64,000 nt of DNA, from assembly GCA_005656395.1 (NCBI GenBank), contig SRSI01000012.1:399598-463597 (forward strand). Direction: 5' to 3'. The notes beneath the pieces are model-generated. The model did not search any database. It saw only the letters and a program-made list of their open reading frames with translations, and was not told where the DNA came from. The DNA comes from Strongyloides papillosus. Taxonomy: Eukaryota; Nematoda; Chromadorea; Rhabditida; Strongyloididae. Shown piece after piece: positions 59,083-64,000 of the stretch (position 1 is the first letter of the stretch; the number at the start of each line of letters is the position of its first letter). A program made the translations under genes and the position numbers.

Positions 59083-61633
59083 ATGCAAGATAATTTTAAA
59101 GAATCTCAGATATCCGAGATGTCTGAAAATGACATGTCAAATTTTAAAAGAAGACAGGGAAAATTAAAATATTTAAACATAACTAAAGATATTATGGATT
59201 TTAAGGTAAGTTTAATATATTAATACCTACTAACATCATTCATATTATTTTAGTATTTTAATTTTGTTAGGTGGACGCATCATTTATTTTCTAAAAATTT
59301 TGCCTTTCCATTTTATGTCAATAAATGATGCGTTGCAATATATAACTTCTTTCGTATAAACAATTGATGTATAGACAATTAAGATTAAGGTTTAGCATGT
59401 ACAATAACATATTCCCCTGCTAAGTGATCAAAAAATAACTATTCTCTCACACAATTAAATTTAAGATAAAGCATTTCTTAAACTCTCTTTTATCTATCCA
59501 TCACTATACCCTGTTCTTCTAACTCTGTTCATCTTCTTTCTAAAATTTATTCCCTAAAAACTTCCCCCTACTTTTATTATATATGTGTATTTCTCTACAT
59601 AAAAAGCATAACGTCTGACATTCTAAAATTGTAGGGAGAGAGTAAAACGCCAAGTTCATCTGCATCATATATTACCGCAATTGTATTATTCATACTAAAC
59701 TTTTATTAGCATAAAACTTATTGATAGAACCAACTTTTTTTTTCGTGTGATTTAAATCGATTAGTAAAATATAACATATTGTCTTTGAAAGAAAATTTTA
59801 TTGTATATCAGCTACCATAAATTTTATCTCCATTTTTTAATCATATTATCTAATTGATACATTAAATTTTTGGAGTATGTACTTTTAACTGCAATAAAAT
59901 TTATTTAATACATTTAATTGTTCATAGGTAACTTTCAAACACTATTATAATTTTTCTCTTTTTTTTTGCAACAAAATGTAATTATAATTGTTTGCTTCCA
60001 CGTATGTATATGTTAGTAATTATTAACTTTTTTAGTTCACACCTCCAACTGCTAAGAATAATTTGTTAAAGAATAATAAGCCTTCTAAATATTTCAATTC
60101 ATCCGATAATTATAATTATAAAAGGTTGGTTTTTTTATAAATTTTATTATTATATGAAGTTTACATTATTATAGCACTAACGATACAAATATGGTTTATT
60201 CAAATAATAATAACATAAATCCTTCTCAAATAAACAATCCCAACATGAATTCATACGTTTATCAGCAACAACATCAACGTAATGTTAGTGGAAATTATCC
60301 AAATAATTTTAATTCCGGAAATAGGTTTAATAATAAAAATTTTCAATATAAAAATGATCGTCAGGTATTTAGTAACAATATGTACAATAAACCACTTCAA
60401 CAGACACATGGGGGAAGTAACAAAGATGACACTACTTTGTCAAATACTAACCTTTATATACGTAATTTAACTCAAGAAACTACTGATGAGAGTTTGAAAG
60501 AGCTTTGTAAGAAGTTTGGAGAAATTGTTTCAACAAAAGCTATCATGGACAAAGGGACAAATACATGTCGTGGATTCGGTTTTGTTGAATTTAATAATGT
60601 AGAGGATGCTCAGAAGGCGATGAATGGATTGTCTGAGCAAGGACTTCTTGTTTCTAGAGCAAGGCTTAGTAAAAATAATAGTGAAGATAGCGCTGATTCA
60701 ACAAATTTGTATATTGCTAATCTTCCAGCTGGATATACTGAGGAGATGCTACGTTCTCTTTGTGCTAACGAAGGTGCAGACGTTATATCTACAAGGATTT
60801 TACGTGACGAATCAGGTGAATCTCGTTGTGTTGGGTTTGCTAGAGTTGAATCGAAAGAAAGATGTGAGCAAATTATTAATAAGTACAATGGGAAGATTCT
60901 TGAAGGAACAAAGGAACCACTACTAGTAAAACTTGCTACTGCTGGTAAAAAGATAGGAAAAAGTCGTACTTTTGGAAATATGCCTTATATAAATAATTAT
61001 TATATGAATCAACGGAACTTTCCAGGAGTTATGAGAAACACAGGAATACCTGGATATCCACAAAATCCAATTCTTGCCCATTCAATTCCTGTTGATGGTC
61101 CTTTCTATAATTATCCACCACCAACAGTTTCAATAGTTGATAGACAAAATAATGTTCCACCACCTGGTCATGGTGTGAACCGTGGTGGAAATGTTTCTCA
61201 CACAACTCCAAGAATGCCATATCCAAGTATTCAAGCAGCTCATTATTCAGGCCCTTCAATACCCCCAGGACCTCATCATTATTCGGTTATACCACCTGGA
61301 AATCACCCACAAGGATATGGAACACCACAGCAAATGATAGGTTCATATCAAGGTACAGATGGCCCTCCACAAAACCAGGCACCTTCCTCAAATGAAGCAC
61401 CTCCTAATCAAATTCCACAAGGTTATTATCAAGGATATCCTTATTACCAGGGACAACCTTATGTTCAATATGGTGTTGATGTCCAACCAATGCACATTCA
61501 ACAAAATCCTCAATATTGTAACGGGACAATGAACGCAAACGTTGGTAGAAACGATGGTGATGTTCAACAATATGATAATCCTGGAGGAAGAAGTGGACAG
61601 ATAACAAGTAATAATAATAAGGAGAAGAAATAA
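59083..61633 (+). CDS. sup-26: RBMS-family RNA-binding protein (SUP-26-like)
   Basis: RBMS proteins bind AU-rich single-stranded nucleic acid and control mRNA stability or translation; C. elegans SUP-26 acts in sex determination. Exons 59083-59205, 60036-60124 and 60175-61633 encode 556 residues. The N-terminus is Asn/Ser/Gln-rich. RRM1 has RNP2 LYIRNL and RNP1 RGFGFVEF; the STKAIMDKGTNTCRGFGFV segment is typical of RBMS. RRM2 has LYIANLP and CVGFARVESKERCEQII, with STRILRDESGESR just before it. The C-terminal 220 residues are Pro/Gly/Tyr/Gln-rich and disordered. The first exon begins with ATG immediately after TTTTTTAG, so it may be trans-spliced or preceded by further exons; ATG 60191 in exon 3 is an alternative start. 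Confidence 0.9.
59206..60035 (+). other. RBMS-like gene intron 1
   Basis: This 830-bp intron (donor AAG|GTAAGT, acceptor ACTTTTTTAG) is about twenty times longer than the usual intron here. It might contain regulatory sequence for the downstream ATG at 60191. No exon is seen in it. Confidence 0.5.
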
Positions 61634-63160
61634 ATTATAGTATGTATAGATTTTACAACACAAAATATGAAAAGGCTTTTTAATACCATCTATATTCCTT
61701 GAAAACGGGACTTTTTGACTTTTATTTCTACAGTGAATCGATTTAACAAATGATATATCTGTATAATACCATAGATGTTAATATTTATTTCACACACTCA
61801 CGATTCCAGAAAAGTCAAAAATATTCTCTGGAGATAATGTTTCATTGTTTCTTGATTTTTATTTATCTTTCTTCCTTTATTAATTTTAAATTTTGGAAGT
61901 TGTATTTATATAAAAAAAACTTCAAAAAATCTTTTATTGAATACACATATTTATTAATATATAATTAATAAATATAAGTGCCTTTTTATAGATCGTTTTA
62001 TGGCTAAATTTTGTTTCGTATGTCATTTGATAATTTGATTAAATATGCTAAGTATTTAGTTTAATTTCTTATTATAATGTCTAAATTTAATAAAAATTAT
62101 AAAAAAGAGGTTTTTTTTACTTTTTAAAAAGTATAAGCTATACTTTTTATTTGTAGCTGTACATTGAAAAAATTTTTTTTATTAATTGTAGATTTTTTTT
62201 AAGAAAACAATTAAATATTTAAAATGCTATGTTTAATATTTATTTGATTTGTGCTAATATGGAATGTTTTTTACCATATTTATACTTCTATTTGATATTT
62301 TTGTGTTTTGCCATGTAAAAAATGAGCAAGTTACAAATAAAATATTTAAAAGTGATAACGTAATTGTGTTTTTTACTGATAATAAAAAAAGCCTAAATAT
62401 TAAAATAACTTAATGGACAAAAATAATATTAAATGGATATAATTATTTCAATCTTAGTAAATTATAAATTTCATTACTTTATCTTCGATTATTTTGAAAC
62501 TTTAATCATATGTTGTAGATGTTGTTGGTCTTTAAGAATCCATAGTATACTTCTAATGAAAAGAAATTTCTGTCAACAAATAAATTAAATAAGAAAAATC
62601 ACATTATTGATGACCGTTTTGCTAAATTTTTTTACTGAAAAGCGAATAAAGAAAATTAATTATTGTTTAGATATTAAATGACATATTGATAGATTTACTC
62701 TTAAAAGTGAAGATTTATAAAAACTAAAGATCAATGAATTATAAAAAGTCATTATTACAAATTGTATTTTACTAAAAAAATATAAATAACCATGAAATGA
62801 TGATGCAAATAACATTTTATCAGAGATTAATATCTAAACGGAAAAACACTCTTTGTTTTTTATCCTTTATATTTGAAAGTTATTTTTGGCAATTGAAATG
62901 TACTATTTTAAAGCCTTATGAATTTTTCTACTCCATTTTTAATGTTGTAAAAAGAATATCTTAACATGATAATTTGAATAAATATTTTTTGATGCAAATT
63001 TTGTGAAAGTGTTATATGATAAAAATAAGATGTTGGTGTTGTTAATTCAATTCATTAAAAATTATTCAATATATACCATAGTTTAAATATTAATTTTTAA
63101 TATACTTTATATAGTTCTTCTAAATTTTTATAAACCATTGTTTAATTAACATAAGCGAAT
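61634..63160. other. Intergenic region before beta-adaptin
   Basis: These 1.5 kb are very AT-rich, with the RBMS-like 3' UTR to the left and the adaptin promoter to the right. A 72-codon open frame (61750-61968) is Phe/Ile/Tyr-rich and looks non-coding. Confidence 0.45.
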
Positions 63161-64000
63161 ATGACGGACTCCAGATATTATTCTGCCAACAGAAAAATTG
63201 AAACTTACAGAGCTGAAAAATGAATTGAATTCCGATAGAAAGAAAGGAAAAAAGAAGCAGTTAAAAAAGTTATTGCTTCCATGACTGTTGGTAAAGATGT
63301 CAGGTAAATAATGATTTTACAATTTTTTAAATTATTTCTAACAATTTTATAGTTCACTTTTTCCTGATGTTGTTAATTGTATGCAAACAGATAACGTGGA
63401 ATTAAAAAAATTAGTGTATTTGTATTTAATGAATTATGCTAAGAGTCACCCAGATTTAGCCATTTTAGCTGTTAACACTTTTGTCAAAGATTGTGAAGAT
63501 CCAAATCCATTGATTCGTGCATTGGCAGTTCGGACAATGGGATGTATTCGTGTTGATAAGATTACAGAATATTTGTGTGAGCCATTGAGAAATGTATGAA
63601 GGATGAAGATCCATATGTAAGGAAGACTGCTGCTGTTTGTGTTGCAAAATTACATGATATTAATCCTTCTTTAGTTGAGGATCAAGGGTTTGTTGAATTA
63701 CTCTCAGATCTTCTTTGCGACTGTAATCCGATGGTTGTTGCTAATGCCGTGGCTTCAATAACTGAAATTAATCAAACTAAACCATTATTTGAGATAAACC
63801 TCCAACTCGTCAATAAATTACTTACTGCATTAAATGAATGTACAGAATGGGGACAAGTATTTATTCTTGATGCGTTAAATAATTATACACCAAGAGATGA
63901 AAGAGAAGCACAAAATATTTGTGAAAGAATCTCTCCACGTTTAGCTCATGCCAATTGCTGTCGTTCTCTCAACTGTCAAAGTTCTAATGAAGTTAATGAA
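63161..64000 (+). pseudogene. apb-1: AP-1/AP-2 beta-adaptin, 5' part, interrupted by frameshifts
   Basis: Beta-adaptin is a large subunit of clathrin adaptor complexes. Exon 1 is 63161-63303 and exon 2 begins at 63353 and runs past the window end. The visible part covers about the first 250 of some 930 residues. Similarity to animal AP1B/AP2B is very high ([57 protein letters not shown]). The frame nevertheless breaks four times: one extra base at about 63205-63212, about four bases missing at 63237-63247, one A missing at 63588-63592 and two bases missing at about 63956-63960. The intervening sequence shows no decay, so base-level errors near a contig end are more likely than a true pseudogene. 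The pseudogene type is used only because no open frame spans it. Confidence 0.8.

Noticed and set aside
61388..61663. Minus-strand frames opposite the RBMS-like 3' end
   Set aside because: Shadows of the Pro/Gln/Tyr-rich tail; no family motif.
61750..61968. 72-codon frame downstream of the RBMS-like gene
   Set aside because: Phe/Ile/Tyr-rich, no splice or start context, lies in an AT-rich 3' region.
1..64000. Transposons, integrated viral genes, CRISPR arrays, rRNA
   Set aside because: No transposase, reverse transcriptase, capsid or repeat-spacer pattern was recognised on either strand.

Overview
The window is nuclear DNA from a nematode. By eye it is strongly AT-rich. Genes carry few, very short introns (mostly 37-55 bp, GT...TTTTAG or TTTCAG), and start codons often sit just behind an acceptor-like TTTTTAG or TTTCAAG, as expected for spliced-leader trans-splicing. 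The gene set is also nematode-like: CED-6/GULP, a Twist/HLH-8 bHLH factor, a TWK-type two-pore K+ channel, a SKAT-1-like SLC36 transporter and SUP-26/RBMS. The compactness and base composition suggest a clade IV worm of the Strongyloides type; the genus is an inference. No integrated virus, transposon, CRISPR array or tRNA was recognised.

Layout. 1-6181 (-): CNOT1/NTL-1, the CCR4-NOT scaffold, cut by the left edge just before its stop. 7516-8786 (-): proteasome lid subunit RPN-6/PSMD11. 11295-20860 (+): tensin, with PTP, C2, a long disordered linker, SH2 and PTB, and an optional upstream first exon near 10154. 23083-24661 (+): K2P channel, tail to tail with ribulose-5-phosphate 3-epimerase (24702-25388, -). 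26893-27629 (-): Twist-family bHLH. 28203-29858 (+) GlcNAc-6-phosphate deacetylase, then 30147-31519 (+) SLC36-type transporter. 32406-34071 (-): LIN-9. 35798-37652 (+) divergent ORC3, then VMA21 (37849-38401) and mitochondrial release factor MTRF1L (38674-39855), a tight same-strand trio. 40118-41053 (-): REEP. 42615-46358 (-): JAZF1-like zinc-finger protein, SUPT3H/SPT3 and CED-6, in that transcriptional order with 160-175 bp gaps. 46921-52074 (+): DDX60-type helicase. 52232-54591 (-): CWC25 splicing factor. 54898-55854 (-): ADP/ATP translocase. 56866-58722 (+): ABCF2. 59083-61633 (+): RBMS/SUP-26. 63161-64000 (+): beta-adaptin, partial and interrupted by several small frameshifts.

Most genes are conserved housekeeping or signalling genes: mRNA decay, proteasome, replication origin, V-ATPase assembly, mitochondrial translation, splicing, clathrin adaptors. 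They are not one pathway. Three same-strand groups with short gaps look like operons. The oddest features are a non-canonical second selectivity filter in the K2P channel, a catalytic-type Cys-x5-Arg loop in tensin, a CWC25 lacking its conserved N-terminal domain, and the broken beta-adaptin frame. I found no convincing new biological system. Exon coordinates were derived by hand from splice signals, reading phase and remembered family sequences; no search was run.
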